The position numbers and the translations under genes were made by a program. Below are positions 1 through 6,190 of a DNA stretch of 9,446 nt, piece by piece. Source of the stretch: an uncultured bacterium (GTDB lineage: Bacteria > DRYD01); assembly GCA_937927985.1 (NCBI GenBank), contig CALFWH010000014.1, positions 1-9,446 of the forward strand, in the 5' to 3' direction. Position 1 is the first letter of the stretch. Every line of letters begins with the position of its first letter. The notes beneath the pieces are model-generated. The model was not told the DNA's origin. It made no database searches and worked only from the letters and a program-made list of their open reading frames with translations.

Positions 1-2
1 TA

Positions 3-389
3 TGGAAAGGATTAGGTTATTATGTAATGATATATTTATCAGGTTTTTATTCTATTTCAAAAGAGATAATAGAGTCTTGTATAATGGATGGTATGAATGA
101 ATTTCAGAAGTTAGGGTATGTTTATGTACCTATGATGATGGGTACTATTTATTTTGCTTCGTTTTTATCTATGTTATCTGCGTTTAAGGTTTTTGCGGAG
201 ATTTTTATAGTGACGGAGGGAGGGCCTGGTACATCGACATTTACTTTAATGATGTATATTTATTTTAGGGCTTTTTATAGTTTTGATCTAGGTAGTTCGA
301 TAGTTGCTTCATTTATTTTATCTTTTATTGTTATAGTTATGAGTTTATTTATTTTCAGGAAGCAGATAGAGAGTGCTAGATTAAATTAG
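3..389 (+). CDS. Sugar-type ABC transporter permease, MalF/UgpA-like (3' part only)
   Basis: Only the last 128 residues are in the window. The reading frame is open from the left edge (first full codon TGG at 3), so the true start lies upstream and the ATG at 27 is internal. The segment begins WKGLGYYVMIYLSGFYSI, then the cytoplasmic EAA-loop region with DG (IIESCIMDG) and a proline about 15 residues later. This is the loop by which binding-protein-dependent permeases contact their ATPase subunit. Two or three hydrophobic segments follow, with the conserved-looking ITEGGPG-type turn (here VTEGGPGTST) between them, and a short basic tail. This order is typical of the MalF/UgpA class of carbohydrate ABC permeases (family knowledge). 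The substrate cannot be told. The usual partner permease does not follow. The next stretch is a long gene-free region, so this is probably the last gene of its transcript. Confidence 0.88.
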   Translation, partial: WKGLGYYVMIYLSGFYSISKEIIESCIMDGMNEFQKLGYVYVPMMMGTIYFASFLSMLSAFKVFAEIFIVTEGGPGTSTFTLMMYIYFRAFYSFDLGSSIVASFILSFIVIVMSLFIFRKQIESARLN

Positions 390-409
390 CTAAAAAACAT
401 GATATAAGT

Positions 410-434
410 AGAATTTTTTGCTAAAAATTCTTTT
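410..434 (+). terminator. AT-rich hairpin plus T run after the permease gene
   Basis: A perfect 9-bp inverted repeat (AGAATTTTT at 410-418, AAAAATTCT at 423-431, loop TGCT) is followed by a short T run, 20 nt after the permease stop codon. Position and form fit an intrinsic terminator. The stem has almost no G or C, so strength is uncertain. Confidence 0.45.
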
Positions 435-444
435 AACAATTTGA

Positions 445-504
445 TAATATTTGTTACATTTTTTTAATATATTTTACAATTCTCTAATATTTTTGTAACA
501 AATT
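445..504 (+). repeat. Three tandem 20-bp A/T-rich repeats, block 1
   Basis: Units start at 445, 465 and 485, each opening with TAATAT: TAATATTTGTTACATTTTTT, TAATATATTTTACAATTCTC and TAATATTTTTGTAACAAATT. The period is exactly 20 bp. The third unit differs by one base from the last unit of block 2 (709-728), so the two blocks look like copies of one element about 224 bp apart. They are non-coding. The role is unknown; strand-opening or protein-binding repeats of the candidate origin are possible. Confidence 0.7.
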
Positions 505-668
505 TAACAAAAATTTATAATACCCTTATCAGAGTTTACATTTTTTTTACATTTATATCATATCTATTTCCTTGTACGACAATGGCTAAATTTTCTTTCG
601 ATATTTATTTACAAATTTTACAATTTTTTAACAAAATTTCTACAACTATTTTTTTGTTAACAATTTTG

Positions 669-728
669 TAATATTTGTAATAATTTTGTAATATTTGTCA
701 CAATTTTTTAATATTTTTGTAACAATTT
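669..728 (+). repeat. Three tandem 20-bp A/T-rich repeats, block 2
   Basis: Units start at 669, 689 and 709: TAATATTTGTAATAATTTTG, TAATATTTGTCACAATTTTT and TAATATTTTTGTAACAATTT. The period is again exactly 20 bp, and the unit order mirrors block 1 (TTTGT-type units first, the TTTTTGTAACAA unit last). The block ends 21 bp before the first DnaA-box-like 9-mer at 750. Confidence 0.72.
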
Positions 729-825
729 CCATATTTTCAGTTAACATAGTTTTCCACATAGGTACCCATATTTTTCCACATACCCCCTTGAGTTTTCCAC
801 AAGTATAAGCTACTTTTCCACAACT

Positions 826-843
826 TTTTCCACATGTGGAAAA
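826..843. repeat. Perfect 18-bp palindrome joining the two arms of the box array
   Basis: TTTTCCACATGTGGAAAA is made of a + box (826-834) directly abutting a - box (835-843). It is the point where box orientation in the array changes from + to -. Confidence 0.9.
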
Positions 844-928
844 CTTCCCAAAAAAATGTGGAAAACTGCCCCAAAAATGTGGAAAACTTCCAAAAAAATG
901 TGGAAAACGTGTGGAAAACTTCTTGATT

Positions 929-942
929 AAAAAAATTTTTTT
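929..942. other. A7T7 tract between convergent boxes
   Basis: Seven A followed by seven T lie between the - box at 910-918 and the + box at 939-947. A/T tracts of this kind are known to curve or stiffen DNA. Here the tract fills the one place where the 21-bp lattice is broken, with a 29-bp step between box starts. Confidence 0.55.
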
Positions 943-1024
943 CCACAGGGGTAGGTCACTTTTCCACACTTTTTCCACATACCCCCCTTTTCAAAACCCA
1001 TTGAAAATACTAACTTTTTAAAAG

Positions 1025-1044
1025 TTTTCCACATATGTGGAAAA
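1025..1044. promoter_or_regulatory. Palindromic DnaA-box pair next to the putative unwinding element
   Basis: TTTTCCACATATGTGGAAAA is two perfect 9-mers in inverted orientation (1025-1033 on +, 1036-1044 on -) separated by TA. It lies 45 bp right of the main array and directly left of the CTACTACTA run. This is the place expected for the boxes that load DnaA onto the trio in the known basal origin layout. Confidence 0.72.
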
Positions 1045-1045
1045 A

Positions 1046-1106
1046 TATACTACTACTATATATTATAAATATATTTATTATAGTAGTAGTATAAAGCACT
1101 ACTACG
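1046..1106. other. DnaA-trio-like runs flanking an A/T unwinding segment
   Basis: CTACTACTA (1050-1058) begins 6 bp after the box pair. Read on the other strand it is the 3'-GAT repeat of a DnaA-trio. A segment of only A and T follows (1057-1082), then the mirror run TAGTAGTAGTA (1081-1091). Positions 1046-1060 and 1079-1093 are perfect 15-bp inverted repeats with an 18-nt A/T loop. A further ACTACTAC (1098-1105) is the reverse complement of 1083-1090, giving a second possible hairpin with a 7-nt loop. In Bacillus subtilis a comparable CTACTA-type run next to DnaA boxes directs strand opening (established knowledge). Function here is inferred. Confidence 0.65.
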
Positions 1107-1300
1107 AAGAGAAAAAATTTTTCATTAAAAATTATAAAAATTTTTTAAACCCACAAGAAATCTTGCTAACCTACAAGAATTCTGTTTAATCCCTAGGTTT
1201 AACTTATAGATGTTAATATCTACAAAGGATAAAACTTTAAGCCTAAGAAATGTTTATTTATAAAAAAATAAAAAAATATGAGGAGGTTTAAGGGAAAACT
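1107..1300 (+). promoter_or_regulatory. alaS leader with ribosome binding site; no clear promoter
   Basis: This stretch holds no gene. AGGAGG at 1281-1286 is a strong ribosome binding motif but lies 14 nt from the ATG at 1301. AAGGG at 1290-1294 is at the more usual distance of 6 nt. Two imperfect 20-bp repeats (1148-1167 and 1168-1187, 15 of 20 identical, both with ACAAGAA) and a small inverted repeat (TAGAT 1207-1211, ATCTA 1218-1222) are present. No convincing -35/-10 pair and no T-box signature was seen. Confidence 0.5.
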
Positions 1301-3826
1301 ATGAACCACGTAGAAATTAGGAATAAATTTTTAGAATTCTTTGAAAAAAAGGGGCACAAAGTTTTGCCAAGCTACAGCTTGATTCCTGAGAATGATCCCT
1401 CACTTTTATTTGTTGCAGCTGGGATGGTACCATTCAAAGCAGAATTCTCTGGTAAAACTACCCCAAAATACAAAAGAGTTTCTACCTGCCAAAAATGCTT
1501 TAGAATGGATGATATACATAATGTAGGTTATACCCTTAGACATCATACCTTTTTTGAAATGCTTGGGAATTTTTCTTTTGGTGACTATTTCAAAAAAGAA
1601 GCAATATATTGGGCTTATGAGTTATTAACCGAAGTTTATAAAATAGATAGTAAAAAAATATATGTTAGTTGTCATCCTGAAGACGATGAAGCAGTAAACA
1701 TATGGTTAAGTTTGGATATAGATTCTGATAGAATAGTTAGGTTAGAGGATAATTTTTGGGGGCCTGCAGGTCCTACTGGTCCCTGTGGGCCATCTACTGA
1801 AATATTTTATGAGAACTTCTACTGTGCTAACCCTAATTGTAAACCAGGATTTGAATGTCCAGAATGCCAAAAAAAAGAAAGATTTATAGAAATTTGGAAT
1901 ATTGTGTTTACTCAATTCTTTAAAGAATCAGATGGTAAATTATCCATTTTACCTCAAAAAAATATAGATACTGGAATGGGATTAGAAAGATTAACTAAAA
2001 TTCTTCAAAATAAAGAAAATCAATATCAAACGGACCTGTTTTTGCCTATAATAGAATTTATAAAAAATTCTATTAATAAAGATGTACAAAGCGTATATTC
2101 TCAATATCGAATTAAATTTGATCATGAAAAGTACTTGATAAATAAGGATATTTATGAAAGAATAATAGCAGATCATATAAGAGGAGCAGTATTTTTAATA
2201 TCAGATGGGGTTATTCCTTCTAATGATGGGAGAGGATATGTATTAAGAAAACTCATTAGAAGAGCTTTACTGTATTCTAGGTTACTTGGAATCAATAAAA
2301 ATTACTTAAAAGATGTTGCTTTAATAGTAGGCCAGATTTTTTCTGAAGTTTATCCTGAATTAAAACAAAGGCTTGAATTTACAAAGAAAATACTAGAAAA
2401 CGAGGAAAATTCTTTTAATAAAAACTTGCAAAAAGGACTTGCTTATCTTTCTGAAATCGATCTAAAAAATATATCAGGTAAAGATGCTTTTTATCTTTTT
2501 GATACTCTTGGTTTTCCTATTGAATTAACTATAGAAATAGTTAATAGCCAAGGATATCAAATAAACATAGATGAATTCAATAAAGAATTAGAATTACAAA
2601 AAGAAAAATCAAGATCTAAGTCTACCGATATTAAAATATTTTCACTAAAAGAAAAATATTCTACTGAATTTGTAGGATATCAAAATCTAACTTATGAATC
2701 AAACATAATTGGAATACTTAAAAAAGAAAATGATAAAATTGTAAGTTTAAAGGAATATCAAGGCAATGAAGAGATAATCTTAGTAGTTTCACAAACTCCT
2801 TTTTATGCTGAATCTGGTGGACAAGTAGGTGATACAGGAAAAATATTTAACGATAAATTTATCTTTAATGTTAGAGACACTCAAAAACATATAGAAGGGT
2901 TTGTTTTACATATTGGTAAACTTCATGAAGGTACAGTTAGTATAGGTCAAAAAGTAATCTTGCAAGTTGATAAATTAAGAAGAAAGTTTATTGCAAACAA
3001 TCATACTGCTACTCACTTATTACATAGTGCTTTAAGGAGAGTTTTGGGACATCATGTATACCAAGCTGGTTCTTTAGTAGAAGCAAATAGATTAAGATTC
3101 GATTTTACTCATTTTGAAAATGTAACAGAAAAAGATATTGAAAATATAGAAGACTTAGTTAATGAAAAGATTATAGAAGGATTAGATGTAGAGATAAATT
3201 ATAAACCGTTAAATTTAGCTTTACAAGAGGGGGCAATAGCTTTGTTTTCTGAAAAGTATCCTGATGAAGTAAGGACTGTGAAAATATCTGATTTTTCTTA
3301 CGAGCTTTGCGGTGGTACTCATGTACCTAATACCTCTTATATCGGAAACTTTAAAATAATAAGCAATAAATCTATTCAGATGGGAGTAAAGAGAATAGAA
3401 GCTATAACTTCTATCGAAATAGTAAATTTACTTAGAAAAAAAGAAAAAATAATTTCTCAACTAGAAAATCAAACCAAACAAACTGAGGATCAATTACTGG
3501 AATATATAAGAAAAAAAATTGAAGAAAATAGAGAACTTAATAAAAAATTATTCCAATTAAAAGTAAAGTTTTATAGTCAACAGATAAAAGATTTAATTTT
3601 TAACAAAGAAGAAGTTTTAAATTTTAATATAGAGGAAGAAGATGATTTTCTAATAATCCATGATTTGATTAAAAACAAACATAACTATATTGCTTTTTAT
3701 AACTTATCAGATAGAAAAATATTAGTTTTTCATCAAAGTTTTAAAGATAAAGTAGTTAACAAATTAATCCAAAATTTATCTTTTAAATTAATTCCATTTG
3801 GACAGTATTTTAAGGTATATTTTTAA
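1301..3826 (+). CDS. alaS: Alanyl-tRNA synthetase
   Basis: This cytoplasmic class II synthetase attaches alanine to tRNA-Ala and hydrolyses mischarged Ser- or Gly-tRNA-Ala. The catalytic core is at the N-terminus: DPSLLFVAAGMVPFK (residues 32-46, motif 1), RHHTFFEMLGNFSFGDYF (80-97, motif 2) and TGMGLERL (224-231, motif 3). A four-cysteine insert (C175, C180, C186, C189) precedes FIEIWNIVF. The editing domain shows FYAESGGQVGDTG, HTATH (H568, H572) and CGGTH (C670, H674), the zinc-site residues of the family. A coiled coil of roughly residues 700-760 leads to a short C-terminal domain ending KLIPFGQYFKVYF. At 841 residues it is shorter than the roughly 875 usual for bacteria, because the glycine-rich end of the C-Ala (DHHA1) domain is missing. 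The start is the first ATG of the family-typical N-terminus, with AGGAGG upstream. It is transcribed away from the candidate origin. Confidence 0.97.
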   Translation: MNHVEIRNKFLEFFEKKGHKVLPSYSLIPENDPSLLFVAAGMVPFKAEFSGKTTPKYKRVSTCQKCFRMDDIHNVGYTLRHHTFFEMLGNFSFGDYFKKEAIYWAYELLTEVYKIDSKKIYVSCHPEDDEAVNIWLSLDIDSDRIVRLEDNFWGPAGPTGPCGPSTEIFYENFYCANPNCKPGFECPECQKKERFIEIWNIVFTQFFKESDGKLSILPQKNIDTGMGLERLTKILQNKENQYQTDLFLPIIEFIKNSINKDVQSVYSQYRIKFDHEKYLINKDIYERIIADHIRGAVFLISDGVIPSNDGRGYVLRKLIRRALLYSRLLGINKNYLKDVALIVGQIFSEVYPELKQRLEFTKKILENEENSFNKNLQKGLAYLSEIDLKNISGKDAFYLFDTLGFPIELTIEIVNSQGYQINIDEFNKELELQKEKSRSKSTDIKIFSLKEKYSTEFVGYQNLTYESNIIGILKKENDKIVSLKEYQGNEEIILVVSQTPFYAESGGQVGDTGKIFNDKFIFNVRDTQKHIEGFVLHIGKLHEGTVSIGQKVILQVDKLRRKFIANNHTATHLLHSALRRVLGHHVYQAGSLVEANRLRFDFTHFENVTEKDIENIEDLVNEKIIEGLDVEINYKPLNLALQEGAIALFSEKYPDEVRTVKISDFSYELCGGTHVPNTSYIGNFKIISNKSIQMGVKRIEAITSIEIVNLLRKKEKIISQLENQTKQTEDQLLEYIRKKIEENRELNKKLFQLKVKFYSQQIKDLIFNKEEVLNFNIEEEDDFLIIHDLIKNKHNYIAFYNLSDRKILVFHQSFKDKVVNKLIQNLSFKLIPFGQYFKVYF

Positions 3827-3850
3827 AGTTTTGTAAGGATTTTTGATTTT

Positions 3851-3868
3851 TTTTTCATAAATGAAAAA
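3851..3868. other. A/T hairpin in the alaS-fliH gap
   Basis: TTTTTCAT (3851-3858) and ATGAAAAA (3861-3868) are a perfect inverted repeat in the 76-nt gap. On + the T run is before the stem rather than after it, so it is a poor intrinsic terminator for alaS and read-through into fliH is possible. No clear promoter or Shine-Dalgarno site for fliH was seen in this gap. Confidence 0.3.
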
Positions 3869-3902
3869 TAGGAAAGAATAAATAAAAAAAATAAAAACAG
3901 AT

Positions 3903-4835
3903 ATGGGGATAATAAAGAAAAACACTTCTAATAGTGAACTAAATCAGGAAAACAATCAGGTTATTAATAAATCGAAGATATTTGGTAATGTAATAAAACA
4001 GGAGTTTTTAAATAACGAATTAGTATCTTTAAACCTAGAGCCAGAGAATTTTTCAAAAAAGATAATAAAAAGGCAAGAGGTAACTTTACCTGTCAATGAG
4101 GTAATTGAAGAAATAAAAGATGTAAACATTGTTGGTAAATCAATAATAGAATATGAATTGGAAGAAGAAAAAACAAAGTACCAAAATTTAAGTCAAGAAT
4201 TGCAAGCTAAAATTGAAGAATATAACATAAAATTACAAGAGATAGAAAAAGAGAAAAACTTAATAATAGAGAATGCTAAGAAGGAATCTGAATTAATGAT
4301 ACAAAAAGCAATTCAAGAGGCTCAAAATAAAGCAAAAGAAATATTACAGCAAGCTTATAATAAGGGGTTACAAAAGGGAATCCAAGAAGCATCAGTAAAA
4401 ATAGAAGAAGAATATACTCAAAAAATTCAAGAATTAACCCATGAAATAAATAATATTATAAACTTGAGAAGTAATTTAGTTAAAGAATTTGAAAAAGAAA
4501 TAATTGAGTTAGTATTTGATGTAGCAGAGAAAATTTTAAATAAAAAAATAGAGGAATCCAATAGTGTTGTTATTTCCTATTTATCTGAATTATTATCAAA
4601 GGTTGAGAGAAGTAAAACTGTAACTATTTGGGTTAGCCCACGAGAACTAGAGGAAGTTAGAAATCATAAAGAAAAATTGCAATATATTTTGGAAGATGTA
4701 GAAAATTTAAATATAGTACCTGATGAAAGAATAGAAAAAGGAGGATGTGTAATAGAAACTAATTTTGGTAAAATAGATTCCAGATTATCTACTAAGATTG
4801 AGGTGTTAAAGGAAATAATTTTAAGGGCTAAATAG
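3903..4835 (+). CDS. fliH: Flagellar export ATPase regulator FliH
   Basis: FliH is the peripheral stalk-like protein that binds FliI, holds it in check and docks it at the flagellar export gate and C-ring. Residues 1-80 are a variable N-terminal region. Residues of about 82-200 are a Glu/Lys-rich coiled coil containing a short GxxxG element (G155, G159), a trait of the FliH/YscL family. Residues 200-310 form the globular domain with the family pattern: AEKILNKKI, VTIWVSP, IVPDERIEKGGCVIET and G-K-ID (289-292). At 310 residues it is longer than the enteric protein (about 235) and near the size of spirochaete FliH. An in-frame ATG at 3861 is followed by a stop at 3879, so the ATG at 3903 is the start, though no good Shine-Dalgarno site precedes it. 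It ends 2 nt before fliI. Confidence 0.9.
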   Translation: MGIIKKNTSNSELNQENNQVINKSKIFGNVIKQEFLNNELVSLNLEPENFSKKIIKRQEVTLPVNEVIEEIKDVNIVGKSIIEYELEEEKTKYQNLSQELQAKIEEYNIKLQEIEKEKNLIIENAKKESELMIQKAIQEAQNKAKEILQQAYNKGLQKGIQEASVKIEEEYTQKIQELTHEINNIINLRSNLVKEFEKEIIELVFDVAEKILNKKIEESNSVVISYLSELLSKVERSKTVTIWVSPRELEEVRNHKEKLQYILEDVENLNIVPDERIEKGGCVIETNFGKIDSRLSTKIEVLKEIILRAK

Positions 4836-4837
4836 TT

Positions 4838-6190
4838 ATGTTACAGCTGGATAAATATAAAAGTTTATTAAAAAGTGTTTCCTCTAAGGATTTGGTTAAA
4901 GTATATGGTAAAGTAAAACAGGTTATAGGATTAGTTATAGAAAGTGATGGTCCTCCTTGTCAAGTAGGAGAAATATGTCATATATATCCTAATGATTATT
5001 CTGAGCCGATAGTTGCTGAAGTAGTAGGATTTAAAGAAGATAGGGTATTATTAATGCCAATAGGTTCTACGATAGGAGTTTCTCCGGGTAACGAAGTAAG
5101 GGCAACAGGAAAACAATTAATGGTCAAAGTAGGTCCAAAGATTTTAGGTAGGATATTAGATGGTTTAGGTAGACAAATAGACGGAAAAGGACCTTTGGAA
5201 TATGAAGAGCTATATCCTATTTATAATGATCCACCTAATCCTTTTTTACGTCCAAGAATAAAGCAAACTTTGTCAATAGGTGTAAGGGCAATAGATTCTT
5301 TATTAACATTGGGTAAAGGACAAAGAGTAGGAATATTTGCAGGTTCTGGAGTAGGTAAAAGTACTACTTTATCTATGATAACGAGATTTACAGAAGCTGA
5401 TTTAACTGTTTTGTGTTTAGTTGGGGAGCGGGGAAGAGAGTTAAGGGACTTTATTGAAAGGGATTTAGGGGAAGAAGGACTAAAAAGATCGGTTGTGGTA
5501 GTTGCTACTTCTGATACTCCAGCTTTGGTTAGATTAAAAGCAGCTTATGTTGCAACTGCTATAGCAGAATATTTCAGAGATAAAGGTAAAGATGTTTTGT
5601 TGATGATGGATTCGGTAACAAGGTTTGCCATGGCTCAAAGAGAAATAGGTTTAGCTATCGGTGAACCTCCTTCTACTAAAGGCTATACTCCTTCAGTTTT
5701 TGCTTTACTTCCTAAATTAATGGAAAGACCAGGTACCTCTCCAACTGGTAGTATAACCGCTATATATACAGTTTTGGTTGAAGGGGATGATATGAATGAG
5801 CCAATAGCAGATACTACAAGAGGAATATTAGATGGTCATATAGTTTTATCAAGACATTTAGCCCATATGAATCATTATCCTGCAATAGATGTACTTCAAT
5901 CGGTAAGTAGGTTATTTGTAGAGATAACTTCTGAAGAACACCAAATAGCAGCAGGTATAATCAGAGAAATACTAAGTACTTATAAGAAAAATGAAGATAT
6001 AATAACATTGGGAATGTATAAAAAAGGTACTGATCCAAGAATAGATTATGCAATTGAGAAGATAGATGCAGTTAATTCATTTCTCAAACAAGGAGTTTTT
6101 GAACCAGATAATTTACAAAATACTATTGAAAGAATGATAGAATTAGTTAGTGATTACACAGAAAAAGTTACCAAGAGGTTAAATAAATAA
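4838..6190 (+). CDS. fliI: Flagellum-specific ATPase FliI
   Basis: FliI is the hexameric ATPase of the flagellar type III export apparatus; it prepares and unloads export substrates at the cytoplasmic face. An N-terminal beta-barrel domain (about 1-95, GKVKQVIGLVIES) leads into the RecA-like core. Walker A is AGSGVGKST (K174, S175), the catalytic glutamate lies in GERGRE (E197), and Walker B is VLLMMDSVTRF (D258). The K-to-E spacing of 23 equals that of enteric FliI (K188, E211). The segments GLAIGEPPSTKGYTPSVF, TRGILDGHIVLSR and NHYPAIDVLQSVSRL are typical of the flagellar and type III secretion branch rather than of F1-beta. At 450 residues it is of normal length. Shine-Dalgarno AAGGG at 4823-4827 lies inside the end of fliH, 10 nt before the ATG. 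Its stop overlaps the fliJ start by one base. Confidence 0.97.
   Translation: MLQLDKYKSLLKSVSSKDLVKVYGKVKQVIGLVIESDGPPCQVGEICHIYPNDYSEPIVAEVVGFKEDRVLLMPIGSTIGVSPGNEVRATGKQLMVKVGPKILGRILDGLGRQIDGKGPLEYEELYPIYNDPPNPFLRPRIKQTLSIGVRAIDSLLTLGKGQRVGIFAGSGVGKSTTLSMITRFTEADLTVLCLVGERGRELRDFIERDLGEEGLKRSVVVVATSDTPALVRLKAAYVATAIAEYFRDKGKDVLLMMDSVTRFAMAQREIGLAIGEPPSTKGYTPSVFALLPKLMERPGTSPTGSITAIYTVLVEGDDMNEPIADTTRGILDGHIVLSRHLAHMNHYPAIDVLQSVSRLFVEITSEEHQIAAGIIREILSTYKKNEDIITLGMYKKGTDPRIDYAIEKIDAVNSFLKQGVFEPDNLQNTIERMIELVSDYTEKVTKRLNK

Larger units (their letters stand above)
750..979. repeat. Array of 13 DnaA-box-like TTTTCCACA 9-mers
   Basis: Perfect TTTTCCACA copies start on + at 750, 772, 793, 814, 826, 939, 960 and 971. 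On - (read as TGTGGAAAA) they start at 835, 857, 878, 899 and 910. Positions 750, 772, 793, 814, 835, 857, 878 and 899 form a lattice of 21-22 bp steps, which puts the boxes on the same face of the helix. Extra boxes lie 11-12 bp after 814, 899 and 960, about one turn on. In the - half the spacers are also alike (ACTTCC or ACTGCCCC, then a run of A). The 9-mer differs from TTATCCACA at one base. Confidence 0.9.
445..1106. other. oriC: Candidate chromosomal replication origin (oriC)
   Basis: This gene-free stretch combines 20-bp A/T repeats, fifteen perfect TTTTCCACA 9-mers, a trinucleotide run of DnaA-trio form next to the last box pair, and an A/T segment that could unwind. DnaA boxes followed by a trio and an unwinding element is the core layout known for bacterial origins, and TTTTCCACA is the reported box in cyanobacteria (established knowledge). 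The assignment as oriC is inference. No dnaA, dnaN or other replication gene is in the window. The left gene is transcribed toward the region, and + strand G exceeds C on both sides, so no skew change is visible here. A DnaA-titrating cluster or DnaA-controlled regulatory region is the main alternative. Confidence 0.65.

Noticed and set aside
646..978. Open frames on the - strand (646-978, 737-946) and + strand (836-1021) with repetitive peptides such as FPHFFGS
   Set aside because: The peptide repeats arise because the 21-bp box spacing equals seven codons. There are no ribosome binding sites, and the DNA pattern explains the frames fully.
750..979. CRISPR array
   Set aside because: Repeats are only 9 bp with 2-13 bp spacers, occur in both orientations, and no cas gene is present.
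1046..1093. Intrinsic terminator from the 15-bp inverted repeat
   Set aside because: The loop is long and A/T only, no T run follows the right arm, and no gene ends nearby; the trio reading fits better.
445..1106. Plasmid iteron origin or integrated element
   Set aside because: The phased 21-bp units resemble iterons, but no rep gene, integrase or terminal repeat is visible, and the neighbours are chromosomal core genes. Kept only as an alternative.
1107..1300. T-box riboswitch controlling alaS
   Set aside because: No T-box sequence (AGGGTGGNACCGCG-like) and no terminator/antiterminator pair was found in the leader.
1991..2176. Open frame on the - strand inside alaS
   Set aside because: Shadow of the alaS frame; no family-like sequence and no ribosome binding site.
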